This document shows, piece after piece, positions 9,490-21,347 of a stretch of DNA of 64,000 bases. The number at the start of each line of letters is the position of its first letter. The first letter of the stretch is position 1. A model generated the notes under the pieces. It was given only the letters and a program-made list of their open reading frames with translations, made no database searches and was not told where the DNA came from. The position numbers were made by a program, and so were the translations under genes. Origin of the DNA: Hevea brasiliensis (taxonomy: Eukaryota > Streptophyta > Magnoliopsida > Malpighiales > Euphorbiaceae); the NCBI RefSeq assembly GCF_030052815.1, contig NC_079495.1, positions 112,060,584-112,124,583 of the forward strand, in the 5' to 3' direction.

Positions 9490-12400
9490 AGGGTCATTAC
9501 TAAGGTACTTAGACTAACCTATTTGTGTCATTACTAAGGTACTTAGACTAACCTCTGTCCATCTTATATAACTAGTTAGGTAGAGTTCCCTCCAAGGGCT
9601 AAGTGTACCATTTATCAACATTGGAAAGTGAACTGGGTCTCTTCTCTTATATGACAAAAGTGTTTATATTTTCTGACAACCCAGTACATGTGACTTTATC
9701 ATTTCCCACTCCTCCTCTGGAATGGGAATGTCTTGACTTCTTCCTAAAGCTTCTTACTATGTGACGTACTTCCTAACACATTGACACTTAGGTTGAGGTT
9801 CCACTACTCCTTGAATCTATTATCTCACCATAACTTGTTTTAAATATCCCTTGGTGTGTCCCTAGCAGGCTTATTCCTTCTTATTCTCATCATTGTAACT
9901 AAATCTATTAAGCTCTTCTCCTGTCCTTTGGATCTTATCCACTTTCTTTTTCTATTTCTGCTATTGTTGATATCCTTTCAACATATTGTACTTATTTTTT
10001 AACCTTTATCCTCTTTCATTCTTATACTTTTTCCTTCAAGGATGTCCATCCCATCATCAATCTTAGCCTTCCTTTTATTTCTTTGTCCTGTTTTGATTAC
10101 TAGTTCCATTACTTCTAGAATTCTAATCTTATGATGGACTCCTACCAGCACATCCTTCACATTATGTAACACTTGTAATTAATCGTAGAAAATTCTTTTT
10201 GTATCCCCTTTCCCAACTTAACTATCAGAACATTATCATTTCCTACCTTCCTTAGTAGGAAATAGCTCATCCTGGATGGATAGGAGCCCCTGAAACTATA
10301 AGTTCCATCTGAACTAATATGGCTGTGGGAAATGTGTGCCATGCCTTAATTCCAAACAAGATACTTCACGTGTTCATTCTCCTTAATATAATCACATATA
10401 CTGCCTGCAGCTTTCCAAACTTCAGCCTCAACTTTTCCCATTAATAATAATTTCATCTATTGAAACTCATCCACAAATAGTACTTCCTCCAGCTCATAGT
10501 TTAAAATGGTTGCAAGCCTTGGTGGCTAACTCAATTTAACTCCTGTCACTACTCTGATCGTCCTTTCATACTTAACATTAGGTATGCACTTACCATCATT
10601 CTCATATCAAGAGATTGTGTATGAATTGGTGCCTACCCAACTCTCAAATAACTAGGTCTCCTTGACTTAGTCTCTGTTCCTTATATAACCCTCTAGAACC
10701 AAAAGCATGAGCTATACTTGAAGAGAAAGAAAAATATCCTCTTACAGTCAACTACGCCCGATTGTCCATATAATAACGTTTAACTTATGTTTCTCGATCT
10801 TTCTTCAAATTTTATCATCTCCTAGTACAATTGTGCTCTACCTATAAGGTATCATTTGCATGAACCCTTTACCGTACCATTGTCCTTCCTGACATAATAT
10901 TTTATAATTTATTAACTTTACTTATACTCGATCTATGATTCATACCTATCATCATTTATATTGTGCCCTTGACTTTTATTGAATCCTGAAAGATTTCTCT
11001 CACTAATAGGTTCTTCCAGCACTAATTCCACCCTTACATATGGTCATTAATTTGATCCTTGAACTTTCTAGTGATTTATAACCACCTATACTTGTCGTTT
11101 TTTGTTCTACCCTTACTGTTGTTCTGTCATTATTGCTTCACTGCAAAGTGATTCTATTGATCACACTAAAGATGTGTGCCTGACATTCATAACGAACCTA
11201 TAACTACCTTCTCACTATCTCAAAAGTCTAACCTAAAGCTTATGTGTCATTATCTATCATTTTTTTCCTCTCATCATACCTATTTGATCCATTAGATTGA
11301 CTTTTACTCAACTTACTACTTACTAACTTCTTTTCTCTGCCTGATTAGATAGTTCATAATACCATTGCACACCTTCTAGCTTTTGCTCATTGTTATTGTA
11401 TTCCTCACCTAATCTTCTTGTTCCTATTAATAAGTTAAAGAAATCTTGCTCCGTTGCTATTCACTTCACTTTAGGAATAGGGAATAGATAGAATATGATC
11501 CAATCATGCAACTCCAAGCTCTATATTCTAGCCCCTGGCACTATCTCTACTACATTATGCTATGAGTATCACATTACTAGATTTCATACCTCCATCACTA
11601 TTCTCACTAATGTGGTCCCATTTTAGGTTCTCCATCCTTGTCATTCACCTTACAAAGAATAACACTTAGCCTACCCTATATCTTAACTTTGTTCCTTTTA
11701 TTCTGCGCCTTTCAGGTTGTCCTTTCATTTATTTCTTTTATCTTACCCGAAATAGAACTTGACTATTCTATCCCTGGTTCCATTCTTCTTCCTAACATGA
11801 CAACTGTACTTGCTAACTGTATCTTTCAGAGTCGTAACCAGGTTATTACATATCTATGCTACTCAAATTTGGTCCTTTGATCACTCTAGCTAGTACTGCC
11901 ACTGGCATTTAGATTATGTTGTATCTGCAATCAATTGTCTAAATTTTTATTCTACACTTTTTCTATCTACTGGCCTTCTGTGATGTATCTTCGCTAATTT
12001 ATTACTCTTAACACTATTATAATTAGATTATGCTATTGTTTTGAATAATATGAAGTTAGAAAGGAACTCAGAAAATTGCAGTCATACATTTATTGTGTGA
12101 TCTCTATTCTTATCCTGTAGCCTCCATAATACCCTTACTACCTCGAGAACTGATTCTGCAACAATTTTATTTTATTTTACTATTTTTATTTTTATCTTAT
12201 TTTATTTATTTTATTTTATTTTCATGTTTACTCAATTAGCCAAAACTTAAGATACTGGACACCCAAACCCGTCATTCAATTCAAAGGCTTTACATCATAA
12301 CTAAAAAAGGTATTACATCTACCACCTTGCCACAACCATGTTAGGCTATCTGCTCTCTTATCACACTGCAAACCCCTTAAAGCATCGTTTCACGGGCTAG

Positions 12401-13353
12401 AAACATTATTCATAGCATCTTGTCTCATTTTAGGAGCAAAGTCATATTCTACACATTGTTGCCACGCAAAGGAGATACTATTCTCACTACACTTTAGGCA
12501 AAACATCCATCGTACTGCAAAAACTATCCAAAGTCCCATACCAAAGACCAGATGGTCACACTCTATAAGTGTCACCTTTAATTTATGACTATACTGGAAC
12601 CTCTAGTCTTATAGCAATTCCTGATGTAACTCTCATCCAGGCTAGGGTAATCAAGTCATTGACTTTAGTTACTGCTCACTGTAACTTTTGATGTTCTAGC
12701 TCAAAGGTTTTAAACCACAAACTAGGAGTTTCAACTATTTTGCAGAAATAGAACTCTATTCTGGCATAACTGTACCAAAACAGAGACTGTCTGCAAACAT
12801 TCTTATTATGAGCACTACAGGAAAGTACGCAGCTCTACACAATAATCCCATATCGGTACTGTAATCTGCAGCTTACAGCACAAATATTGAGAACATTGCA
12901 TAGTTACTACGGTACGTCCCGCATACGAGATTTCTCGAATCTCTTATCTCTCTTGAATTCACTAATACTATACATTTACTTTGATGGAGTATCCACTGAT
13001 GACTACTAGTAGTAGTACCCTCGCTTCCATCTAAAGCAACTATATTTGCCAAAAATCATCTTTAGGTCCTCTTGCCTTGTACTAGATAGGCACACCATTT
13101 GGACCCATTCTGATAGAAACATAGTGTTTCTTGGAGTACCTATTTCCATGGCAGACCTCAACATGTCTGCTAAATCTATTTCACATCACCATGTACTTCA
13201 CAAAACTGAGGTGCTAAACTGAAGCACTCTTATATTAACCGAGGAATAACGCAGAATCTAGAAGCAAGGAATTATAGAAGAAGACGAAACAGAATCCTAT
13301 ACTCCACATGTGGCAACTCTAGTTGCACACTTTCTCATGAATCTAAAGCCTAA
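9490..13353 (-). other. Internal region of element B, no gene recognised
   Basis: About 3.9 kb of pyrimidine-rich (plus strand) sequence with frequent stops in all frames. The longest frames are 60-80 codons and show no gag, protease, RT, RNase H or integrase motif. A 28-bp direct repeat (GTCATTACTAAGGTACTTAG...) lies at about 9492-9556. The ATTTT/TTTTA-rich stretch 12160-12225 is a simple repeat. It could be the non-coding core of a non-autonomous element or very old coding DNA. Confidence 0.6.
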
Positions 13354-13365
13354 GCTCTGATACCA
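13354..13365 (-). other. Element B primer-binding site (tRNA-iMet)
   Basis: Minus strand TGGTATCAGAGC, complementary to the 3' end of initiator-Met tRNA, four bases from the LTR end at 13370. It shows that element B lies on the minus strand and that 13370-16169 is its 5' LTR. Confidence 0.85.
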
Positions 13366-13369
13366 CATT

Positions 13370-15802
13370 TGTCACGACCCAACCTATGGGCCGGACCTGC
13401 ACTAGGACCTAGGCCGGCATAAAGCTCCCGAGGCCCGTAGTAAGCTTTACTGTTCCCAAACTCATGACCAAGCCCACAATTTAGGCCCAACATGCATATA
13501 AAATAATTTAAATTAACTATTATAATTTTATTTCAGGCCAACTTAACCCAATAATTGTCAGAAATTAAATTTAGGAGAGTCCAACTCAATCCTGTTACAA
13601 CATTCACAAACTATTTAAAAATCATAAAAAATTTTCATTCATTAATACAAAACTTAAATTCATACCGTTCCTGATAAGATCAATACTACTGCTAGTACAT
13701 GCGGAGTTCTAAATTATAAATTTAGAGAATAATAATAAAATTAAGTAATTATCGATAACCTACGTGAAAAAAAGCAGGTTATTCTGAAAAAGGTCTCCTC
13801 CTATAGCCTGAAAAAAAAAAAGGTAAACAGGAGTGCGCGTTCGACTCAGAGAGTAAAATACCAATTTTAAGTATAATTTCTATAGCTATTTAACTGAACT
13901 GAACCAAAATAACCGAAATTTTTATAATGTAAAATCGAACCGAACTGATTGAACCGAATTGACTCGGTTCGGTTTGATTTTTTGGTTTGAACTGAATTCT
14001 GCTCAGCCCTACCCTATATAGCTCTCTTAATCCAACATCTGCTAGCGAGTGTCTCTCAAGCCGGACTTTCACTTAATGAACCAAATGCGGGGTCCCAATG
14101 AGTGTCTCTCAAGCCGTGTATACCCCGACTTATCCATAAAGGACCGGGTCCCAGCGAGTGTCTCTCAAGCCGTATTTACCCGTCCTGTCCATATCTAATA
14201 CCATACCACATGCACGCCAACGCATGCATGCTGCTACCACAAACAACATCCGTGACACTTCATCAATTATGAATATAATATAAAACGTGTCTAGTGTTTA
14301 ACTACATAGATACATATTTATAAGTGATGTATGGGCATGCTTGAACATATAATAATATCGAAATTATAATTAAAATTAATATTTTACTCACAGTACACCA
14401 GAGATTACTGTAGAGGTTGAGTGTAGAAAGATGGTTGACCCGGATCACTTACATAATTTTATTATGAATTTATTAGTACTAATTCAAATAAAAATAAATT
14501 TAAAGTGGCAACACATCCTAATTTATGCCAAAAATTCGGCAGAGTTTTCCCTATACATAGGACCTACCAAACCTGCAAAAAGATTCAAATAACACTTCTA
14601 AATCTCAATTTCCACAATCACATCTCATCAATATCATATGGCCCCTCCTGGGCCCTCCAAATCATACAATAGTCATAAACTTGAAAAATTACATTTTAGT
14701 ATCTATAATTGACGTTTTGTAAAAATACACTCAAACAAGCTCTAAAAATTCTAAAATTTTTCCTCGCGGTCCTTAATAGGATTATAAGACTATTGCAAAA
14801 AGAATTATAATTTTATAATCACCCACGAATATTTTATGAATTTTTATTCTAAATTGGTATTAGCTGGAAATGAGCAACTTGGAGTTCAGGTTTACCTATA
14901 CCAATTCTGACATCTGGAACGCGTCTAGAACATCCGAAAATGCTAGGATTGACTATAATATCGACCACGTTCTGAGACGGGCCGTCGGGCAGCCGGATCT
15001 GGCTGAAAAAGTGGTCCCGACGCCGGTGAGCTATCCTCGATCCAATTGCACCTAAATTAATTCCAAATTTTGTCATTAATTATCATAAAATTATTTTTGA
15101 ATTTTATAAATCGAAAAAGTTTGAAAATCTCACCAAGTGTTCTGAACCGTTTGATTTTTGTCTCTTTCAAACGATGTCCGATCGGAGCGGGACCGGTCCT
15201 ATCTAGAAGATTTCGCCGTCCTGAGTCCATCGGTGGTCTCGGATTTTGGATCCGACGGTCGGATCGCTGGAAAATGGCCAGAAAGCTCGAAACCCATATG
15301 TTTTTCTTCCAACTTTCCCTCACCGAAATCTCCTCCCTCCGGCCACCATTGGAGGCGAGGCTAACTGGGTCTTGAAGCTTGCTGTGCCAGGAGTTGAACG
15401 GGCCTAGCCTCGTCGAAAACAACCACTAGATGATGTCAGAACGAAGCTTGAAAGTGGCGGCCTCGCACATGCGTCCACCTCCCTCTCTCTTTGAAACTAG
15501 CCTCCATTGCCGCCCTTTGCTGCCTTGCCTGTTGCCGTTGAGGCTCGCCGGAGCATGTTGGAGACTCATTGGTCTTCATCGTCGACATTGATGTCCTTTG
15601 CCGGCCAAAAAAATGAAGAAAGGGAGAGAAGGAGTAGGTGAAAGAGATAGTTGTGTTGGGGTGAAGGGGGGGGGGGGGTGGGGGGAAGGGAGAGAGGTTG
15701 CATGGTCTTGGTTCGAAAATTCTCATTTCATTTTTTTTTTTAATTTTTCATTTCATGCTGCCCAAGTCAACATCACTTCCATCAACTTTTCATTTCTTTC
15801 AT

Positions 15803-15833
<31 letters not shown>

Positions 15834-16169
15834 TTCAACTTTTAAAATATATAATATTTTATTAAAATAACTTTATTAAATCTCCATTTAAAATAATATT
15901 TAATTATTATTAATATTTAAAATAAACTCTTACTTAATAAATTAATTAAACATAATAATATTATTAATAATGATATTAGTAATTATACTAAATTTAAAAA
16001 AATGTTAAAACATAAAACTATAATCTAAATTCAATAATTCAAAAGATTAAATCTAAAACTTTATAATAATCTTATAAAATATATTAAAATCACATAATAG
16101 TATTAAAATAATATTTAAATGCTATAAAAAAAATATAAAATCCATATTTTAAATTTTCAGGTTATTACA
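13370..16169 (-). repeat. Element B 5' LTR (2.8 kb)
   Basis: On the minus strand it begins TGTAATAACC and ends CGTGACA (TG...CA). The part 13370-14418 matches the left LTR; 14419-16169 has no partner in this window. Contains the 53-56-bp repeats, a CGGTT-rich inverted block (13891-14012), a G-run at 15667-15680 and a (TA)n tract (15803-15829). The GC-richer part 14860-15720 has open frames without family features and is probably LTR promoter or leader DNA. Confidence 0.8.
13891..14012. repeat. CGGTT/AACCG-rich imperfect palindromic block
   Basis: One side carries AACTGAACC, AACCGAA and CGAACCGAACTG; the other carries CGGTTCGGTTTG, TTGGTTTGAACTGAATT and ends near CTGCTCAGCCCTA. It is absent from the left LTR of the same element, where different DNA occupies this place. 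It looks like a small foldback or MITE-like insertion, but no target duplication was read. Confidence 0.5.
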
Positions 16170-16174
16170 AAAAA

Positions 16175-16367
16175 AATGAAAAGTGAGGAGACTACCATCT
16201 AGAAGTTTAACAGAAATTGGTTTAATTCTCTTATAAGTAGTGAATGAAGAAAGTAAAAAAATAATATGATCAATAGCTCCTATGTCAAGAAGCCAAGAAG
16301 TATTTTTCAAAAAACAAGATAGAGCAAGGGAATTACCTAAAATTGGATGGGATGCAGTGGATGACAT
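16175..16367 (-). pseudogene. Copia protease, 5' part, cut by element B
   Basis: The minus-strand frame contains SWLLDIGAIDHI, corresponding to the retropepsin motif W-x-x-D-S/T-G-A. The residue after the catalytic Asp is Ile instead of Ser/Thr. The frame runs into element B after VKLLDGSLLT; the matching continuation is found at about 8410 downwards. Confidence 0.85.
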
Positions 16368-16387
16368 AGGTTTTGAATGAATGGTGC

Positions 16388-17462
16388 TTACTTGGTTTGT
16401 AATATGGGTTCTTTACTGACATTAGACTGCTGAATCAAAAACATTAGTTGTTGATATTGCTCTGAAGTAAAAACATAGCCTAGATTCTCATGACCTCCAT
16501 TTGGTACAACATGTTTAGTAGATTTATCAGAAAGATCAGCGGAGATATTATTGGCAGTGGCACTATTCTTGAACTTAAAACCTGGTGGGAATCCATGTTT
16601 GTGATAACATGTTTCTTCAGTATGCCTTGGCCTCCCACAATAAGTGCACACCTTATTATTATTCCGAATCCCAAACTTTCTATTATTATCATCAATACCT
16701 CTGCCATATGTAGGCCTTTGATAACTACTTGGAGTAGACTTATTTACAACCACTTTAGGTTCTGGAAGAATTCTAGAAAATAACTACCCCTCTTGTTGAA
16801 TTACCAAAAAAAAAAACATTGTTAATTGATGGCAGAGGATTAATCAACATAATTTGGGACCGTACAGTATTGAATTGATCATTCAACCCTTTCCAACACC
16901 TAATAACATAGTCATTATGCTTGTAATTTTTAACAGTAATAAGTGCTTCACATGAATGATGAACAAACATGTACAGTGAGGAATAGGCCTGAAATTTTCT
17001 AACTTGTCCCATAAGATCTTCAATTGAGTAAAATGATCTGTGATAGAAAGCTCACCTTGCTTGAATCCATAAATTTCTTCTTGTAAGTCAGAAATACGAA
17101 ATACATCTCCCTGAGAAAATCTATCTTTAAGATCATTCCAAACATCCGTAGCATTATCAATCCAAATAATACCCGGCATTATTGAATGTGACAGAATGCA
17201 TAATCCAAGATAAAACCATGGTATTGCATTCCCATGCAGTGAATAAAGAATCTGTACTAGATGGCATTTTAAGAGATTCATCAACAAATTTCACCTTGTT
17301 CTTCGATTGAAGAGCCATAGTCATAGCTCTTGCCCAAGAATAATAGTTAGAGCCAGTGAGAATTGGGGAAACAAGAACTAGGGCATAATTTTTGTTTGGA
17401 TGAAGGAAATAGGGATTAGAAGGATTTGACAAATGATCTGGAACTTGATTTAAAGTTGCCAT
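16388..17462 (-). pseudogene. Copia gag, degenerate, with CCHC zinc knuckle
   Basis: Starts at 17462 (MATLNQVPDHLSNPSNPYFLH). The first frame carries LTGSNYYSWARAMTMAL, the typical start of copia gag (UBN2-type). The sequence passes through three more frames (17287-16883, 17012-16773, 16753-16388). The last holds a zinc knuckle C-x2-C-x4-H-x4-C variant (CTYCGRPRHTEETC). Gag would form the cytoplasmic virus-like particle. At least three frame breaks are present. Confidence 0.88.
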
Positions 17463-17562
17463 TGATGAGAGAGATTAGGAATTTGATGAGAAAAAAATAG
17501 AAAATAAAAAGATTGAATTATAGAAAAAAATCAAGAGAATGAGATCTAGAGTAGCTATTATT

Positions 17563-17574
17563 GCTCTGATACCA
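17563..17574 (-). other. Copia primer-binding site (tRNA-iMet)
   Basis: Minus strand TGGTATCAGAGC directly abuts the LTR end at 17575. It confirms the minus orientation and the inner border of the 5' LTR. Confidence 0.88.
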
Positions 17575-17759
17575 TAACAAGAAATGGAAATGATCATCGA
17601 AAAATTACTTCTCATTCAATGATTGAAGGGCTTGTATACAAGATGAGGTAACAAACTAACAGAAAGGAAAACTAATTGAGAAAACTAACTACACAAGTAC
17701 TTACACAAGACAAGAGCATTACTAGTTACATGTGCTAATCACACTATCAAATACACAAG
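17575..17759 (-). repeat. Copia 5' LTR, first part (split by Athila element)
   Basis: Matches the 3' LTR at 3688 onward. It is interrupted by the Athila insertion after ACAAG (17755-17759) and resumes at 30947. Total length of the two parts is about 277 bp. Confidence 0.88.
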
Positions 17760-19251
17760 TGATGCATGCATTTTATATCATCATTTAGGTGTAATTTTTG
17801 CACATAATTTACCCTTGTTTATAGTTATTATTATAGATATTAACATATATTTAGTCAATTTTATAATTTTTACACTTCTTAGTTTAATTTTTGGAATTTA
17901 TTTGTTTTGTAGGTTAAATTTGGAGAAATTTGGTGTATTTTGATCAGAGTAGCCATTTGGAGGAAATTAGAGTTGAATTGCAAAAATTTTTTGAAGTTGA
18001 GTTAAAAAATGGCCGAGAGCTTCACAACCTGCAGCACAACCGATTTAGCTTATATCGCAGGTTGTGTCGATCGTTAGATATTCAGGCCGCAGGTTACACA
18101 ACCCGCGACACAACCCGCGACACAACTGATTCAGCTTATGTCGTTTTTACTGGAAATGGCTGACGTGGCATTTTCGTTACTCTGATTTTATACCTCACTT
18201 TCTCTGGAATCTTTCACCTTTTTACCCATTCTAGGGCAGACCTCTAACCCATATAAAACCTCCTTTATCTATTTTCTTTCCAGAAGGAGGAAGGGAGGCA
18301 TTTTTGGCCAGAAAAGAAGGAGAGAAAGAGAGAAGGACGGCAGCCATTTTCCAGCAGCTGCAGAGGCCATTTTCTGCACTCTCCAGCAGTAGATTCAGCA
18401 GCATTCTTCTGGGTTTTTCTATTCCTTAACTTAGATTTTCATTATTTCTTCATTTCTACACTTGGGTTTGACTTGAAACTATGATTTGTGAGTAGTTGTT
18501 TGAGATTCTAGAGATGGGTTTGTAAATATTGCTTTGTATTGTGGTTTTGAACTGATTTAGTCATTTAAATGAGGTTTGTTACATTTTGATTTATTACTTG
18601 TGAGCTTGTTGCCTTGCTTGATGAATGGGCCCTCATTAAGTTAAGTTTTAATCCTTAATAGATGGACTGAAAAGTGAATATTTGGGATAGATAATCTTGC
18701 AATAAACTTAGTTTTCTTGGTGTTAGAGATAACCTAAGAGGATTAAGGGGACTTTCCAAAATCAATTAGAGCTTTAATTGGGTTTTTGTTAAGTTTGAAA
18801 TACCGTGAAAACAGGGTTTGATTTAATGAATACCAACTTTGAAATGCTTGAAAAAGGTTTCAAAGAATTAAGAATTGATTTCTCTCAAAATTGTAATTCT
18901 CATATGTTTGGCTAAATTAGGGATAAACCACATGCAAACAATATGGAAAATCCAATCTCTAGAATCACTTTAATTTTTATTGAATTTAGATTTAATTCCT
19001 CCAAATTTCATAAATAGAAATTTCAAATTAAATTTTAGTAATCTAGTTTAATTAATTTAGTTAATTGTTTGACTTAGTTTAAATTCCTCAAATACCAATT
19101 TTAATTTTAAATTTCATTTTTAATATCTTTAAATTTTACCATTCTAATTAGCTTATCCTTTTATTTCCAATTTAAGTACAATTCCCTGTGGGATCGATAT
19201 CATTTTTAAAACTATACTACTGTGACCCGTGCACTTGTGGACATACTATCA
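17760..19251 (+). repeat. Athila 5' LTR (1492 bp)
   Basis: Begins TGATGCATGC and ends ACTATCA. Contains an inverted repeat CACAACCTGC/GCAGGTTGTG (18023-18032, 18057-18066), the tandem unit ACACAACCCGCG near 18097-18120, and a TATA box TATAAAA at 18252-18258. Confidence 0.95.
18252..18258 (+). promoter_or_regulatory. Probable TATA box of the Athila LTR
   Basis: TATAAAA in an otherwise CT-rich context, conserved in the 3' LTR at 29942-29948. Transcription would then start near 18285; the start site itself is an inference. Confidence 0.55.
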
Positions 19252-19257
19252 AGTTTT

Positions 19258-19275
19258 TGGCGCCGTTGCCGGGGA
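19258..19275 (+). other. Athila primer-binding site (tRNA-Asp)
   Basis: TGGCGCCGTTGCCGGGGA, six bases after the LTR end, complementary to the 3' end of plant tRNA-Asp including CCA. This primer site is typical for Athila/Tat gypsy elements. Confidence 0.9.
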
Positions 19276-19376
19276 ATTGTTTGTTTTTAAGTTGGATTAT
19301 AATTGTTTTAAGCTAATTAGAATTTTTATTTTCTTTTATTTTCACTACTACTCATTGTGTTTTTCAGGTACTTTAA

Positions 19377-21347
19377 TTGTTTATGAGACGATCGAAAAGC
19401 ACAAGTGATACTGAATTGTTGTTCAACCCTGAAATTGAAAAATTCTGTCGAGCCAACAAAAAGGAATATAAGAGAAGAAAGGAAGCAGAAAAAGAAGAAC
19501 AACAAAGATTTGAGCAAGAGGAGACAATTGAAAATATGAAGAATCAAAATAGAGCTATTGGTGGAGACAATGGAGGAAATGAGCAAAATAGACAAAATGA
19601 AGTGGTTAATCAAAATGATCCTCAGAGAAGATCCATGTTAGATTATGCTTTTCCTAGATGTGCTGATGTGAGAGATAATAGACCTATCATTGGAGCTAAT
19701 CAATTTGAGCTAAAGACTGGTCTCATTCAAATGGATCAGAATTCACAATTTGGAGGTAGTCCACTTGAAAATCGTCATTCTCATTTGAAGAAATTTTTGA
19801 TGATATGTGGTACACAAAGGCAGCCTGGAGTTTCAGATGAAGTGATTCGGCTCACCTTATTTCCATTCTCTCTTCGGGATTCAGCATTAGAGTGGTATGA
19901 CTCACTTCCACAAGCTACTATAGCTACTTGGGAGCAGCTATCTCAAGCTTTTCTATCTCAATTTTTCCCACCTGGGAAGACTACTCATTTGAGGAATTTA
20001 ATGGTAGCTTTTAAGCCAAGGGATGATGAAACTTTGTATAAATCTTGGATGAGATTTAAGGAGCTTGAAAGGCAATATCCTCATCATGAAATACCGAAAT
20101 GGATGATTGTTCAGAATTTCTACACTAGAGTTACTCCAGCCATAAGAAACACAATTGATTCACAAGCAGGAGGAGATTTCATGAGAATGACAAGTGAAGA
20201 ATGCTATGATTTATTAGAGAAGATTGCTCATAATACCCATTTGTGGGGGAATCCTAGAGCACTTGAGCCAAAGAAGGCTGAGATTTATGAACTTGACTCA
20301 GTTAGCTACATGAATGCAAGATTTGATCAGTTGACTCAGTTTCTTAGTGATTTTTGCACAAAGGCAACAACCTCAACTCCTACAACTATGCAACAAGTTG
20401 GCTACACAGATGGAACTCAAAGTTGTGGAGTTGATTACTCTTCTTATGGTGATGATTTTTTGCAAGAACAAGCTACTTATGCAGGAGGTTATCAACAGAA
20501 ACCTATGAGAAATTCTTACTCTAATGTGAACAACTCAATATGGAGACCACAAGCAACTTTTGCTCAACAAGGTCAAAGCTCAAATTATGCTCATAACCAG
20601 CAGTATATGCAGCAGAATAGACCTCAATTTCAGCCCACAAGGCAGCCACAACCTAGATATCAAGCAAGAGCACAACAATCCCTTCCACCTCATGAACCAA
20701 AGCCAACCTTGGAAAGCATGATGGAGAAATTTTTTGCTGAACAAAGCAAGATGAATAGCAAATTGGAGGAAGAAATGCAACACATGAAACAAACCATGGA
20801 TCAATTACAAGTCCACAATCGTATGTTGGAGACTCAATTGGCTCAACAAGCAAGCTCATCGGGAAGCAAATCCTATGGGAAATTACCTAGCCAACCACAA
20901 AACCCTCATGAACAATGTAAGGTTGTGACCTTGAGAAGTGGTAAGAAAGTTGGTCAAGAGAGTGAAAACAAGAGAGAAGAAAAAGAGAGCACAAAAGAAG
21001 AAAATTCAGTTGAGAGTAAGAAAAATGAAAAAGAAGAAGAAAGCAAAAGTGAGCAAGATGAGGGAGAGAAACCATACATCCCACCTGAGCCTTACAAGCC
21101 CACCCTTCCCTACCCTCAAAGATTCATCAAACATAAGCTAGACAAACAATTTGGCAAATTCCTTGAAGTGCTAAAGAAGTTGTATATCAATGTGCCATTC
21201 ACTGAGGCACTATCCCAAATGCCAAGTTATGCCAAGTTTTTGAAAGAGATTCTTACCAACAAGAGAAGGCTAGAAGATTATGACACCATCAACTTGGGAG
21301 AGCAATGCAGTGCTATAATTCAAAAGAAGTTACCTCCCAAACTCTAA
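19377..21347 (+). CDS. Athila gag polyprotein part (656 aa)
   Basis: Retrotransposon gag. Residues about 100-290 hold the gag core (segments SALEWYDSLP, ATWEQLSQAFLSQFFPP, LYKSWMRFKELERQYPHHE), followed by a Gln/Pro-rich linker (about 370-450), a coiled-coil-like part (450-500) and a Lys/Glu-rich acidic-basic stretch (520-580). No CCHC knuckle is visible, as is usual for Athila. The start may be the ATG at 19383 (MRRSK) or just upstream. The frame ends with a TAA at 21345-21347, exactly where Athila gag normally continues into protease; the next codons downstream are in the same frame. It is either a nonsense mutation or a readthrough site; mutation is more likely. Confidence 0.85.
   Translation: MFMRRSKSTSDTELLFNPEIEKFCRANKKEYKRRKEAEKEEQQRFEQEETIENMKNQNRAIGGDNGGNEQNRQNEVVNQNDPQRRSMLDYAFPRCADVRDNRPIIGANQFELKTGLIQMDQNSQFGGSPLENRHSHLKKFLMICGTQRQPGVSDEVIRLTLFPFSLRDSALEWYDSLPQATIATWEQLSQAFLSQFFPPGKTTHLRNLMVAFKPRDDETLYKSWMRFKELERQYPHHEIPKWMIVQNFYTRVTPAIRNTIDSQAGGDFMRMTSEECYDLLEKIAHNTHLWGNPRALEPKKAEIYELDSVSYMNARFDQLTQFLSDFCTKATTSTPTTMQQVGYTDGTQSCGVDYSSYGDDFLQEQATYAGGYQQKPMRNSYSNVNNSIWRPQATFAQQGQSSNYAHNQQYMQQNRPQFQPTRQPQPRYQARAQQSLPPHEPKPTLESMMEKFFAEQSKMNSKLEEEMQHMKQTMDQLQVHNRMLETQLAQQASSSGSKSYGKLPSQPQNPHEQCKVVTLRSGKKVGQESENKREEKESTKEENSVESKKNEKEEESKSEQDEGEKPYIPPEPYKPTLPYPQRFIKHKLDKQFGKFLEVLKKLYINVPFTEALSQMPSYAKFLKEILTNKRRLEDYDTINLGEQCSAIIQKKLPPKL

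Larger units (their letters stand above)
8419..16169 (-). mobile_element. LTR retrotransposon B, minus strand, no recognisable genes
   Basis: Inserted into the copia protease/integrase region. On the minus strand it begins TGTAATAACC (16169), and its LTR ends GGGTCGTGACA. After a 4-base gap follows a 12-base match to the initiator-Met tRNA primer site, TGGTATCAGAGC (13365-13354). The outer ends are flanked by AAAAA (8414-8418 and 16170-16174), which is weak because it lies in A-runs. The right LTR is 2.8 kb, while the left is only 1.07 kb and lacks the half that should adjoin the polypurine tract. The 3.9-kb middle shows no gag or pol motif. It resembles a large non-autonomous derivative or a heavily decayed element (inference). 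Confidence 0.8.

Noticed and set aside
11840..11851. AGGTTATTACA, identical to the end of the element B LTR, as a possible border of a missing LTR
   Set aside because: Only about 11 bases match and the flanking sequence does not follow. Chance in AT-rich DNA.
15057..15422. 121-codon minus-strand frame in the GC-rich part of element B LTR
   Set aside because: Lies within an LTR, has no motif, and overlaps open frames on the other strand. More likely a chance frame in GC-rich leader DNA.
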